A stretch of 64,000 nucleotides of DNA from Rhizophlyctis rosea (GCA_027596075.1 JADGJC010000209.1:1-64000); one strand, 5' to 3'. Numbered from the stretch's first letter, positions 36,025-48,273 are shown. Translations and numbers: made by a program. Notes: a model not told the origin generated them from the letters alone.

Positions 36025-37374
36025 GGTCGCAGTGATGCGGGAATGGGGAAGGAGGTTGGATGTTCAGGGCGTAATCCAGATCTATGCACCTGGTAGTTGG
36101 ATGTCAACAAGTCTTGAACATGGAAGAACCCAATCAGATGCAATTTGCGACGGAGGGAACGCAGAGGAATTGTGCACATACTTATGGAGTTATTCAGTAA
36201 ACTCAAGTATCCGGCATAGACCGAGCAACATTACAACAGCGGATGAACAGGTCCTTGCGATTCAAACTCGGTTGAATCAGCATCTAGGAGAACTTGACCC
36301 CATACAAGTCAGGAGCGAGTTTGAAGACCATAGGCATATTTATACATGCTAATCGAAAAATGACCGGTGTGACCGAAAGATTGCGGTCTCGAGCAGGACA
36401 TCATCGGGACAGTGAGCAGACAATACAAAATGTTGGGCACAAGAAATGATTGGTCACAACGGTGAATTGCTTGACAGATTGACCGCTTCCGACGGCAGTT
36501 GACGGCTGTCAGACAGTTTCCCGACGGGTCTCTTTCCTTGTTTCTTCCTTCATTGCTGACATCTACTGCATCCAGAAAAATAGTGATTTTGCGCATATTT
36601 GGCTTGTGGTCTTGTTTCTGGCTGTTCGGATTGAAGATTCTTGCTTGCCGAGCGTGCCCGACTCTTTTGTAGCTCAACGCACGGTATCGAGTCGGCTTCC
36701 ATCTCATGTCCCCATATCAAGTTTCTTGCAAAGTACGAATTCACTGAATGTCGGGAAGGAAAATGACTTGAGGGCGTCTGCTGTGAAACCGGGCTGACAT
36801 GAGCCAACGAGGATCACTGTGCCGCAATTTCAATGGTTCAATGTTCATCGCTTCCGGCACTTCTCATGAACCTGTATGTGGTTGAAGACCTTGTGTCAAT
36901 GACGATTGTGTGTATCAAGTGTATACTAATGGGTATTGCGACCTCTTTGTCAGCTTTGGCGTTGGAAATTTGGCGGCATCCATCGTTGAACACAATGATC
37001 ATGAAGATTTAATAGAAGCCATGCTGAAGCACCACCTCTCTCGCCATGGTTTGATTTTCCTCTACCGTCTGCATAGTAATCTCTCCACAATGACGTGGTA
37101 GGCCTATCAGAATGTGAGCGAGCTCATTGAGCTGCACTCCAACAACGGACGAAAGTCAAATGATAACACATCCACGACTCAATGAAGCGGCGTCATGATG
37201 AACAAGAACTTATTGCAAAAGATACGAACTTCAAATACGCAAAGATTTTCCCGCTACGCTCTTCCCCATATGCAATCAACTCCCCAATCGCGCCATCTCA
37301 CAAATTCCGGAAAGAAGAAAGGCAAAAAGAAAACCCGACCAACTGCCCATCAGCCCCACCGTACTACCCCGCCT
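36025..37374. other. Long intergenic stretch, no gene supported
   Basis: Flanked by the unknown gene (promoter side) and the 3' end of the CsbD-like gene. Frames up to about 130 codons occur but none resembles a protein family or splices sensibly. Confidence 0.45.
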
Positions 37375-38294
37375 TCACTTGTTGAGCTCCTCCTTGACTT
37401 CAGACGTAGCGCGTTCGACGTGGCCCTCGGCCTGCTTGCTGTGGTTGCCGAACATGGAGCCGAGGTGTTCTTTGAACCAGCCCCGGATGGTGCCTCGCTT
37501 TGCGTCTACTTTGGCTGTTGGTGGGGAATGGGAGGGATGGGGTTGGAAGTCGGAAGGTTAGCCATGTAGTCGTAAAGGGAGTTTAGCTTGAAAGGAACAG
37601 ACCTTGGGTTTTGGTAGCTTCCTGTTCGGCTTGGCCTTCGGTCGCTTGTGCTTTGCCCTTGACTGATGTAAATAAACAAAGCGAATCAGGTTGATTTAGA
37701 ATTGGCTGCTGATCATGTACCGCATCGTCCAAAAGAGTGTCCAAAAGGCTTTGATGGCCGCGACAAAACACTACCGAAACATCAACCGCCCTATCCCGCC
37801 GAGTCTTCAACCAATGCTGCTTCCACCATTGCAACGTCCAGTGCCACGGAAACGAATACCAAAGACAAGCCACCCATCATTACTATCATTGTGATCTGTG
37901 GGTGATTTCCTTTACTTCCTTCTCTCCGAACGAGCATCATGATACCTTTCACACCAATCATATTGCTCAGTTGTTCCACTTCAACACGACTGGGAATGGT
38001 CGGCCCCCGATTTGGCGAGGACCTCCTTGAGTACGATACCGAGCAAAAATACCGCCTTGTCGTTTTCGGAGAAGAGCCCCCACCATGCCTACAACCGGGT
38101 GCCCCCCACCTTATATTCCACACCCCGACTCTGGCAAACCCACTGGCAGCTCCCAAAAGTATCCCGCCACTCCTCACATACAAACGTGCACCTCGACTCT
38201 CACCTTGTTTCTCAGTACTCCCAGTCGCGTCCCCGACAGCCTCTTTGGCACGGCCGGCAAGTTCATTCTGAGTTCCAGCGAGGTTGTCAGTCAT
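37375..38294 (-). CDS. CsbD-like small stress protein
   Basis: Three exons, 38294-38219, 37662-37603 and 37514-37375, encode 91 residues in exact phase. The N-terminus NELAGRAKEAVGDATG, followed by VKGKAQATEGQAEQEATKTQ, is the CsbD pattern: short, hydrophilic, with GxAKEAxGxATG and KAEGxAEQ-type repeats. The C-terminal exon adds RGTIRGWFKEHLGSMFGN and a Glu/Lys-rich helix. CsbD-like proteins are stress-induced in bacteria, and fungal members are small hydrophilic proteins of unknown mechanism. The first intron is 556 bases, roughly six times the local norm, and contains the nitrite-reductase-derived fragment described separately. Splicing across that intron is inferred from frame and family, not demonstrated. 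Confidence 0.75.
37768..38112 (+). pseudogene. Partial genomic copy of the nitrite reductase 5' region
   Basis: The plus strand closely matches 59330-59610 in the nitrite reductase gene, about 21.5 kb away in the same orientation. Matching elements are the end of exon 2 (the AATGCTGC... and CCCATCATT... segments), the intron beginning GTGGGTGATTTCCTT with GACGAGCATCATGATACC, and exon 3 coding for GMVG-RF, LLEYDTEQKYRLVVFGEEP and the Tyr-Asn-Arg region, after which similarity ends. The copy shows scattered substitutions and small insertions. Because the intron is retained, this is a DNA-level duplication rather than a retrocopy. It lacks the start and most of the enzyme, so it cannot encode nitrite reductase. 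It lies antisense inside intron 1 of the CsbD-like gene. Confidence 0.85.
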
Positions 38295-38974
38295 GTTTGT
38301 TGCTTTTTGTAGGTGTGTTGTATGTTCGTGTTGGGGTTTGAGTGAACGCTTAGTATACCAAAGGTTTGTTGGTAGTGGCCTTATGTTTTTGAGTTTGATG
38401 GAAGTGGAGAGGAAAAAGTGAATTGGACAAGAAGGGTCGTGGGAAGATAAAAGTTGCTTGGGACAAGACGACAGGATGTGTCATGGAGGCCCAGTTTGAC
38501 ATGTGATCGTGGGAAAAAACAAATGACAAGCGTTTCGGTAGGACGGTTCAGTTTGAATTGTTATGGGTCATTGGTACAGTCACGTATGGTGTACTCATTG
38601 TGTGAGACATTCTGCACGAAATGAAATGTGGCCGCATGGTCTTGTACCGGGACCCTGGGGTGGCGGGTGTCTCGATTTATGCGCAGAAATCTGCCGAGTG
38701 GGTGTTCGCGCCTCAGATAGCCATAAAAACTCGCTCGCGGAAAACGGTGATTTTTCGGCCCGATTTTCATGGTACGGTCACAAAAGGGTGTTCTGCTTGA
38801 ATGAGTTTTGTTGATAACATGTGCATCACAGGTAAAATGACTACCGCCCCTCAGTCTTTTCCACAGCGTATTATGTAATTAGCACAAACAAAGCTATAAG
38901 ACAGGTAAGAAAACTACAATTAACCCTTGAACTATGCCGCGAACACCTCCCCTAACCCCTTTCTCAACATTCCA
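38295..38974. other. Intergenic stretch, CsbD promoter and Pns1 3' flank
   Basis: No gene is supported. It should contain the promoter of the CsbD-like gene immediately after 38294. Confidence 0.45.
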
Positions 38975-41294
38975 TTAAGCGTAATGAGGAATCTGGACCT
39001 CAGGGTAAACTTGAACGATCGAGTTGTACAGCTGGGGTTTGGTTCTCCGCAAGGCTTCGGGATCTAGTGACACAGTGTTAAAAGCCTACAGCCCCGTTCT
39101 AACAAACAAAGTACACTCCTTACCCTCGGCAAGACAAACGAAGGTAGTGGTAACACCGCTGTCAATAACATTGGCCAAGATGGTGAATTCACTCAAACCA
39201 ATGAAGAAGGCAATGAAAGCGATGATAATGAAGTTGGAGGTGTCGTTGGGAAGGTCGGGCGACAATTGGACGTAGAGGTAACCGACAAATGCAGTAATCA
39301 GTCCTAGAAATGCAGTTCGTCAGCGGAACAGGGTTATCAAAGTCAGCAGCAGTTCCTTACTCACCAACAAGGATGGATCCAATGCCCAAAACATTGCCAA
39401 TCAAACTGTCGTTGATGATGGCATCAATTCCTCGACTCTTGCACAGTTGCCAAGTTGCCTTGGCGGCGGAAATGTAGTCCTACACCAATGAAACTCGCTT
39501 TGTCAGCAACTACGCGCAACCAAATTTTTACCCAAATTTGCTTCACCTTTCCGTAAATGGCCACTTGCGCGAAAGCCCACTGCACATTGTGAAATGGTCA
39601 AGTTAGCGATCTTTCCAATCATGCAAAAAGACATGCACGCCGCCTAACCTTGTTGAAGTACTCAATGAGGCCCTCGATACATGACAAACAGCATTCGGCG
39701 CAAATGGCGAGGAAAGCTGCGACCAAGTTGCCGTCCGAGGCATTCTCATTGGCAGCTGACCGCAACAACGCTCGTACGGTTTGGATGAGTGCGATGATCA
39801 AACTGCCGAAACAGATCGATCCGAAACTCGTTGTAAGAGCTCTTTTCGAAGAGGCTGCGGTAGGATTCTTCTGTGCCACGGTGACCGATCCGTCCGCATT
39901 TAAGGTCCCCATGAAATAGTAAGTCGCGAATACACCCGACGTAATGACATGCACCGTATTCTGCAAGATGATCCATTATCAGAATTCGCCCGGTTCAAAC
40001 GGCAAACCAATTTACTCACTGTAATGACTTGGCAAGTCCAGTAAAACTGGAAGATCTACAAAAAGCGTGACAGGATCAGTTGATGAATGCTAACACAAGC
40101 TAGTGCCCCAAAAGATTCCTACCATAAATACCACCGTTACGTAACGAGGCCCATTGGACGTGCGATTGTTCTCAAAATATTGGAACAGCCCGATGAGAGT
40201 TGCAATCCACAAAGCGCCGTACGCGGATTGGATAATCAACCCCAATACTCCCACAAACAGCGTCGCGGGGTACTTTCCAGTAATACTCGTCACCGTCTTC
40301 AGCATGACCTTCGCGAAGGGCTGCGTCGACATATTGACCATTAGCCCAGAAACTACCAAGATAATAAGCTTCATTTAACCGAAAATCCACTTACGAAACG
40401 GCTTCGCCAAGACCAATAACAGAATGCTGAAACAAAAAGGGTTTGGGAACACATCCATTCGCCAATTCAACGCATTAGGGCAATTACCATAAAGGACAGC
40501 GAAGATGATCCAAATGATTCCAGCTCCGTACTGACGCGTTGCGAAAAAGAAAAGCGCAGCCGCAATGTTCAACAGGATTGAGAGGATGAAAGTGACCTTG
40601 ATGAGTGTTCCGGCGAATCTGGTCTCACCATGTCAGCATAAGATAGTCTTCATTGGTCTTCATTGCAGCTTCACACCGCCCACCCACCTTTGCATCGCCA
40701 AGAAGTAAATCAAGCTGAGCACGAATCCGGTCCCCACGCTCGCGAACAAAATTCCAATGATGTCTTTTGTTTGCGGAACTTTGAACCCCGCAGTGTTATT
40801 GGGATTGCTCGGCGAACTGGTGGGCTGATTGTTTTGCGTTTGGGGAAGTGTTTTGATACCAAAGTACGCGCACACTATGAAACCAGCAAGAGTAAGGATG
40901 TACAATATTGCTGCCCACACATCCTGCATATAGGAAACGCTTTAAAACGTCAGATATCCATGCATAATTTCGACCAAACATATATTCGGCTGACCTTCCA
41001 AGGACTCGACTTGGGAAACTTGTTATCTGAGCTAACTTGCACAGGCGCACCGTACTGAGGTTGAGGAGCATATTGCGGCTCTGGCTGCCCGTATTGAGGT
41101 GGTTGTGGCTGTCCATATTGCGGTTGGCCATATGGGGCCTGCTGTCCATACTGTGGTTGGCCGTATGTAGGAGCATACGGCTGTGCGTACTGTTGTTGCT
41201 GTGGTTGGTAGGGATGCGGAGGACCTTGTGGTGGGTACTGAGTGTACCCTTGTTGGGGAAGCTGTTGCCACCCCTGCTGCTGTTGAAACGCCAT
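38975..41294 (-). CDS. PNS1: Choline-transporter-like protein Pns1 (SLC44 family)
   Basis: Polytopic plasma-membrane protein of the CTL/SLC44 family; yeast Pns1 is a homologue of choline transporter-like proteins whose transport role is unproven. Eleven exons: 41294-40995, 40923-40688, 40618-40488, 40426-40395, 40320-40123, 40055-40020, 39960-39649, 39579-39547, 39479-39365, 39303-39124 and 39063-38975, giving 553 residues. Residues 1-90 are a Gln/Pro/Tyr/Gly low-complexity cytosolic tail with repeated PQYGQ units. About ten membrane helices follow, with family-typical segments VWAAILYILTLAGFIVC, TNTVHVITSGVFATYYF, SFGSICFGSLIIALIQTVRA, FNKWAFAQVAIYGKDYISAA and the C-terminal FVCLAEDPEALRRTKPQLY. 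An upstream in-frame Met at 41309 is possible. Confidence 0.93.
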
Positions 41295-42131
41295 GGTTGG
41301 GTTTTGCACTCGCTTTATGAGGTGTCACCAAGGCAGACGGCAAACCGAAATGAAGTAGGTAAAGGAATGAGATCAGCCTACAAACGCGGTGTTCACTAGG
41401 CACGGCAAAGCTCCTACTTTGTCGACTTTATGAACTGTATTGACCTTTTGAGAAGAAAGGCAAGTACTTGAGAAGGGGAAAAATTGGAAGTCGGTTGACG
41501 AAACAGGGGGGAAATGAACGTGCTGACAACTTGGCATGCCCTTGAGCAACCAAGACTCCAAGAGCAGCTCGGAGGCACTTTCGTGGGGAGTCGGGACGGG
41601 GGGCCCCAATGTTTCACAGTTGGTTGCACACGCTCGTGCATGCAGCACTGAGCAGGCGGAGAGGGTCCGAAACCTTGTTGGACTATGCAGTGGGACAGAA
41701 GATTGGTACTGTGGCTGGAGGCGCAGTAACAAGACCCCTCACAGCCACGGTTGGCCCTCCATTCATGTCACAGGTCCGGGTCCTTGTCATGATGAATGAT
41801 GACGCGTTGCGTCATGCCTGACATGATGTCACATCTTCACATCTCGGATTGGCCGGGTATCTATCTGCATTGCATTCATGATGATGCTCTCTCTGTTAGC
41901 ATGAAGTGCGCACCCGTAGCGACCAAATCAATGAAACAGGTCAGGTTTCATGTCGGGGGCGACTATTCCTGTGCCTTCCAGAAAGCTTAAATGAACGCTC
42001 CCATCCGCTGTGCCCCAATTGCCCAGTTTCACCCATTGCCATCACACAACTAGTTGCGACCGCAAACTGGCAAAAATCTGTCTCTATCTTGAAAAACTTC
42101 ATCCAAGCCCTTACATAACATAACTGTCAAC
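41295..42131. other. Divergent promoter region between PNS1 and the repeat-containing membrane gene
   Basis: About 840 bases without a credible coding frame or repeat. Promoters of both flanking genes are expected here. Confidence 0.45.
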
Positions 42132-44281
42132 ATGCCTGTGGACGTGAAGGTATGTCGAAATCAGCTTGCAGGTTTGCAAGGATTAGGCCACTCACGGTAC
42201 AACAATCAGGTTACGCACGACGAAGACGAAACACACTCCGATACTGAGATTGTGGTGGAGGAAGAGGATCAGCCCGTCCTCGAACCCGTCAGTACCGAGC
42301 CCTGCGGCCCAATCGAACAGGCCAAGGGCTGGTTCTCAAACTTCTTCCTTGGAAGGAAGTCTCACTGCGTGGAACGGCCACACTATCCGCCTGTTGAGGT
42401 ATGGAGTTGAAAGGAACTGATAGTGATTTGATATTCTTGTTTCCCCGCAACTTATCAGAAGTATCAGACCGTTCGCATTGTTTACGAACACGTTCACAAG
42501 CACCCCTCTGACGATGCGCATGGCAAAGACCGCCTTTACCTTGACCAATCGAACGGGCAGAACGGCTTCAGAAAGATGCACAGATATGGCAAGGAAAAAG
42601 CGGCAGAATGGAAAGATGGCATCAAACGAGAGGGACATGAGTGGAAGGAGGGCATTGAGCGTACGGGAGAAGAATGGCAGGAAGGTATCGAGCGCAAGGG
42701 GGAGGAATGGAAGGATGGCATCAAACGGGAAGGGCACTATGTGGCGGACAAGCTCGGAGAAGCATGGGACCGGGCCAAGCAGGAGGGGCAGGAGTTGGGA
42801 GATGAGATTGAGGATGCGGCCGATGCTGCAAAGGAGAAGGCTCACCAAGTCGCTGGTCAGGTGAAGGGCAAGGTAAGGAGAAAGAACCCTGATTGTTATG
42901 GGAAGATGTCAAGACTGACACCCAGATGCAGGCATCTGACACGATGAACAACCTCCGTCGCATTCCCACAAAAGCAAAGGAAGAATACGGTCGCGTCGAA
43001 GACTACGCGAAGGAAAAACTCGAAAGCGCAAGACAAGCGGCGGCCACTGCGACAGACTTCGCCAAAGCGGAAGGAGAACGCCTCAAAATCGGTGTCGAAG
43101 ACACCATCGAGAACGTCAAAGATACAGTTCGCGAGGGCGTCGAAACCGTCCACAACACCGCCAACCATGTCAAGGATGCCGCGAAAGAGAAGATTCACCG
43201 TGCTCAACACCGCATCCACCAAGCCGGACACGAAGCGAAGGAGGAAATTCATGGCGCATTTAACCGCGTCGAGACTGGGGCCGAGCATGCATTCCACAAG
43301 TTTGAAGAATGTCTGGGCTGCCCACCGCGCAGGAACGATCTGTCTACGTTCCGTCGTGAGGATCTCGCTGGTCGCTACGGTGCGGGCTACTACGACCGTC
43401 CTTACGGCTGGAACCCCATCCCAATCACGTCCTTCTACACTGCCTTGTCAACGTTGTGGTTCCTTTGGCTCCTCAGGTACGGTTTTGCGCTATAAAGCAG
43501 GACGGCTTCCGGTATATCGATTGCGGATGGCTAATGCATGATTGACTCTTGACAGGAAAGTCTGGGTCGCGAGGAACAGGGCGGGAGTGCCTGCTGGCGA
43601 TGGTAGCCACCAACTTGGTAAGTACCGGCACGGTCACAACTTCACTTGCGGCACGATAGAGTTGCTAACATTGCAATTTCAGCTCGCGAGCTCACTCGGG
43701 ACGTAACCGTCACCTCCATCAAGGGCAACGGCAAGGGGAAACATGGACGATACTCGGACACGGCCAGCCCCGCTCAATCGGATGACGATGAGGAGACTCC
43801 TATGCTCACCACCACTACCGCTCGCTTGCATGTGGAGTATCCCAGCAAAACTGCCAGTCTCCGTTCGGTACGTATGGTGTTCAGTCGGTGCGCCGTCTTT
43901 GCATGGATACATTGTCCTGATACCTTTCATCATTTTCCAGCTCATCAGAGCCGTCGACGCCCGCAACACCTACGTCCAGAATGCCGCCTTCATGCTCGCT
44001 CTCTTGGCCATCATGGAACTCAACCATGCTGCTCGCCCTCTCCTTCACCTCTTGTTCGTGACCTTCACAATCGGAAACTTGGCACAATCCAACCGTGAGT
44101 ATTGAGAGAGTAGTCAGTTAGAACATACTGCACGTTACTGACGGACAAGGTATTTCTTGCAGATGGACGTGCTCTCCTCGGCAAACATTCTCTTGTTGGA
44201 CCCAAGGCAACTATTGGGGCTCTGCTCTTCTCGGCGCTCGGAGTCCTTTACTACTGCTTGAGGTGTCAGGCGCAGTTCTGA
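42132..44281 (+). CDS. Membrane protein with 11-residue amphipathic repeats (LEA/apolipoprotein-like)
   Basis: Eight exons: 42132-42149, 42210-42398, 42459-42872, 42926-43476, 43556-43617, 43683-43867, 43941-44094 and 44163-44281. The first exon codes for only six residues. After an acidic N-terminus, residues about 119-162 hold four near-perfect 11-mers of the type EWKDGIKREGH. A long helical Ala/Glu/Lys region follows (about 165-340) with recurrent AKEKAHQVAGQVKGK-like units resembling late-embryogenesis-abundant or apolipoprotein helices. Hydrophobic segments come last: SFYTALSTLWFLWLL, then FMLALLAIMEL, LLHLLFVTFTIGNL and ATIGALLFSALGVLYYCL. I do not know the family. Amphipathic repeats plus C-terminal membrane helices suggest a protein that coats or anchors to membranes or lipid droplets, possibly under desiccation stress. 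Confidence 0.75.
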
Positions 44282-44576
44282 TTGAAGTTTGAAAGTATCG
44301 TTTGCAGTTTCGTACTAGCAGTCGTATGTTAGTTTTCCTGTTTGTCGCAAGTTTTTTGTAAATAGTTGCACATCTTTTCCAATTGCATAATCTTGTTCTT
44401 TGAACTGCCCCATTGAGTGAGAATTGGAATTGTGAGTTGTCACGCATTCCAATACCAAAGTTTCGACCCACTCAGTGGCATCAGTTCAAGCTGCACGAGA
44501 ATGGCTGACTTCTTCGGACCACTATGACTTGCCATTACGTAGATATTCTATCAAGCAGAAGGTTTCCCATTCAATT

Positions 44577-46359
44577 CTATTGCCCAAACGTGACCTTTGC
44601 ACGACTTCGGAGCGCTTCGGCATCCAACCTAAACAATGCATCATACAACGCCCTTTTGAAACTCCCTGGCCCTTCCACCCGCCCAGATTCTTTCACCAAC
44701 TTCTCCACAGCAATCTCTGCCGCCACGCCCATCGCCATGACCCCGCCAACAGCAGCCACGACCGGATCCTCCTCCACCGCCGCAAAACATCCCGTCAGAG
44801 CAGCCGTCGTGCACCCAGTACCCGTCAACGTCCCCAACCACTCGTTCCCATTAGCACACTCCACTATCCTCGTCCCATCCGAAATGTAGTCGACGACACC
44901 GGATATGGCCACGCAGAGAGGTTTACCGGGATGTTGTTGGCCGAGTTGGATCGAAAGGTTCTTGGCGACGAGAGCACCGTTGGATAGCGTTCCGACACTT
45001 TCTACGCCGCGGGTTTGAACGCCTTCTGTTCCTGCTATTGCGCCGATTTCTCCCGCGTTTCCCTTGAGAATGCGGATGGGGTGGGCCTTCAAGAGGTCAA
45101 TGCAAGTGTTTGTTCGGTGTGGAGTGGCTCCAGCGCCGACAGGGTCGAGGATGACAGGCGTATTCAGGACACTAGCCTGTGAAGGATGAGGATCAGCATC
45201 TCCTTGTCCTACGGATTCCTTGATCGAGACGTACCTGCTTTGCGGCTACATGCATTGCCTCCACCCAAGTGGGAGAGAGTGTTCCAATGTTTATGACTAA
45301 TGCACCAGCGAACTTGGTGATATCTGCTACCTCTTCTACTGCATGTGCCATAACAGGAGAGCCCCCAAGGTGAAGAATTGTGTTTGCGGTATCGTTCATG
45401 ACGACTAAGAGACAGTATAAGTTGCCATGACCAATTTCATGTTGTTGACATGAATACACTAACCAAAGTTCGTGATGTTGTGGATCAATGGTCTATTGGC
45501 CCTCACCCGCGTCAGAGCAGCTGCCACTTTATCTACAAATGCTTGAAGGTTTGCCGGCCGCGGAATCACTCGTTGCAAGCTTGCGGTCACGAATGGCCGA
45601 ATCTTCTCCAACAATGCACTTGCGGCTTTGCTGGCATCGGGCTGTGCAATAATGGCGGAGACAAACACGATGCCTGCTAACTGTCGTGCCGGTTCCCCGC
45701 TCGGTCCCGCTTCCACGCGACTTTCCCTGAGCACTTGCTCAATGTTGGAGAGATTCAGCCCTCCTATGGTGACTACAGGTATAGGCCATGCTCGCACAGC
45801 CTCTAGCAAAGACTTCACCCCGGAGATCCCCAAGAATTCAAATCCGTCTTTGTGTTTTTTGGTGGGCGTGTCAAATACTGCCGCTGTGCCGATGTAGTCC
45901 ACCAACCCGCTCTCCGCTGCTTCCACCGCCTGTGCCACAGTCTCGCATGTTACCCCGAGGATTTTGTTTGGACCCAACAAACGGCGAGCAGTTTCCAAAG
46001 GCATGTCATCCTGTCCCACGTGAACGCCGTCTGCGTCCACCGCCAAGGCGACATCGATACGGTCGTTTATGAGGAGTGGAACGTTAGCAGCCCGGCAGAC
46101 CGTTAGCAGTGCTTGAGCGGTGCGAACGAATGTGCGTGTGTCTGCAGTCTTCTCGCGGAGTTGGACAAGAGTGACACCGCCCGCAATTGCTGACCGGACA
46201 GCGTCCACAAGAGTAACGCCCGGCGGTAGCAGGTTCCGGTCTGTAACGAGGTAGACGGTGGGGTCGAAAGCCAGTTTTGACTGTTGTAAGGTGATATAAG
46301 CATAAGTATCGGTTTCAGATACATGGCCAATGCAGTTCAAAGAAACTTACCATATTCAT
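44577..46359 (-). CDS. THI6: Bifunctional thiamine-phosphate synthase / hydroxyethylthiazole kinase
   Basis: Catalyses two late steps of thiamine synthesis: phosphorylation of hydroxyethylthiazole, and its coupling with the pyrimidine (HMP) diphosphate to thiamine monophosphate. Five exons or fewer, in my model 46359-46351, 46280-45464, 45404-45235 and 45176-44577. The N-terminal ThiE-like half has [43 protein letters not shown] and a [11 protein letters not shown] phosphate site. The C-terminal ThiM-like half starts near [13 protein letters not shown] and continues [36 protein letters not shown] and the catalytic [17 protein letters not shown]. The fusion order is that of fungal THI6. The first coding exon is only nine bases (Met-Asn-Met). 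I saw no convincing TPP riboswitch upstream. Confidence 0.94.
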
Positions 46360-47700
46360 TCTGTTAGGCGATCTGTACACGTCCAGCTAAGCCAAATGGG
46401 TTCCTTCTTTGACAAGGAAGATAAAAATAGGATGCGCTTCCAACTGCTCGACTGCCCAAAATTGTTTAGATCGCGTAATTTTCGGAAGGGTCACATCAGG
46501 ACTCCCAGATTCTCGGGTCACATCTAAGGTTCAATCATTTGTGGCTTGCCTCATGTCAGCGTCTCGTGCACCACCCCCAAGGCCCGATTCACCAGGTTTT
46601 GCCTACTACTCCTGCTCTCTGGACTCACCATTCAACTCCCACCTACTCGCACCTACATACACAAACCTGCAACACGGGCTCTATCTCAGGGGACGGAGGA
46701 AGCCAAAAGTACAATAAAGTTAAATATCCGCCACCTCTACCTTTGAGACTTGCGAGTGCATGGTACATCTTCCGAAGTGCTGTCTTTAAAAACTGATCCG
46801 TCTCACACCAATTACCATCACATCGGAGCTCGATGGGTGGCATGGTCGACGGCGAGGATCCTGAAAAGTCGCAATTGAGTCACGCTCTGACACTCTTATA
46901 ATCAATAGATTCTTCATCATCCGGATTGCTTGGTTGTTGACTGAGATCAGTTCAAGGACGGGAGCATTGGGTGTCAACCAAACAAGCAGAGTGCAAACGG
47001 TCGTCCACATTTCATCAATCAGTTGCAAAATCACCATGTGCCACCAGCACGCCCAACATAAAGACTTGCTTCATATCCGTATCTTCTCTTCAATGAAAAT
47101 CGCAGTAAATCGGCTCGTGCGTTTTAGCACAACCATGAAAACCATAGCGTTGCATCACTTGTCTACCGCAACAAAGTGCGCAATCCTTTTCTCGCTGTTG
47201 CAAATTCGCTGCTCCCCATTTGCCTTGTGCTGAACATATTCTCCGAACAACCTTGCTTCTGATCGGTGTAAACCGAATGCCAAGGATGTTCAAAGAGATG
47301 TTTGCCCTCGTCATCCTGGGGGCTTTGTGGTGAGGCCATGTGTATACTGTTGTGATCCATGAAAGCCAAAATTGGGATGGAAATCAGTCTGGATACCAAT
47401 CCTAAGCGCACCAATTCACACAATTGCACACACATCTGTCATTTGCTTAGTTCTTTATAGATTAGATTGTGTACCATGCATGCGCATGGCATTAGTATGC
47501 AAGGTTGCATTGGTTATCGAGACATGCATCCGGGCTCTGACTCTACATATTAACCCCTTCTCCAAAGCGACATGCATTTCTCATGTAAGATGAACCTGGT
47601 CGAAATCTCATCCAAGGCCTATTGGCTGGTCCACATCCTTGCAGTGCCCTCATGGCAACTTACTTCGTGGCAATGGTCAGCCACCGTCAAGTTGATGGCC
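46360..47700. other. Long intergenic stretch between THI6 and the Rdx gene
   Basis: No coding frame, tRNA or repeat is supported. A CTGAGATA string on the minus strand at 46682-46689 was examined as part of a TPP riboswitch and rejected. Confidence 0.45.
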
Positions 47701-48273
47701 TTAAGGTGGACAGGTGCCAGTTGGGCATGCATTAGGATCCGCATCTGCTTTGGCTTCGTTTGTCTCCGGCTTGGGATCCTGTTTTTTATGATCGGAATGT
47801 CCGAGTGACATGTTGGGGGCTGTAATGACCAAATACTTAAGATCATGTAGGCCCACTATAGCACATTTTCAGGACATACCGATGAGATCTCTAATCTTCT
47901 GCTTTAGATCCTTGATCTCTGGGAAACCACCATCTCGCTTCCGATCCCATACGAGTACTTCCTCCTGCCCTTCCAATGTGACTCGCACTTGGAAAATAGC
48001 ACCGCCTCCGGGTATCAATGCCAACTCGCCGACGGGATCGGTGAAGGTCGTCAGCCTAGAATACGAGGTAGTGCTGAGTCAACCTGTTACGGAGTTGAAG
48101 AAGCATTGGCGTCCACATACAGCTCTTGAGCAAACCAGGCTGCTCTCAGCATCCAGCGACATTGCACACAGTACTCAATTTCTGAAATTGACGGTACGAG
48201 GGTACTAGTCAGTAGCAGGCAATCTTCGGGGAAGTCGGACTCGCGACGAACCAACACGCGGATATTTGTGCAT
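47701..48273 (-). CDS. Rdx/selenoprotein-W-like thioredoxin-fold protein
   Basis: Four exons, 48273-48252, 48181-48121, 48055-47880 and 47819-47701, encode 125 residues in exact phase. The core is diagnostic for the SelW/SelT/SelH (Rdx) family: RVEIEYCVQCRWMLRAAWFA, then LLTTFTDPVGELALIPGGGA, FQVRVTLEGQEEVLVWDRK and DGGFPEIKDLKQKIRDLI. The redox motif is CVQC, with Cys in place of the selenocysteine found in animals, as expected in fungi. A hydrophilic tail of about 40 residues (HSDHKKQDPKPETNEAKADA) ends with CPTGTCPP, adding a second Cys pair. Exon 1 uses a weak donor (GTTCGT), so the first seven residues are the least certain part. Confidence 0.82.

Noticed and set aside
46360..46700. TPP riboswitch upstream of THI6
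   Set aside because: A minus-strand CTGAGATAGAGCCC at about 46676-46689 resembles one conserved arm, but the second core (ACCUGAUC type) and the closing stem are missing.
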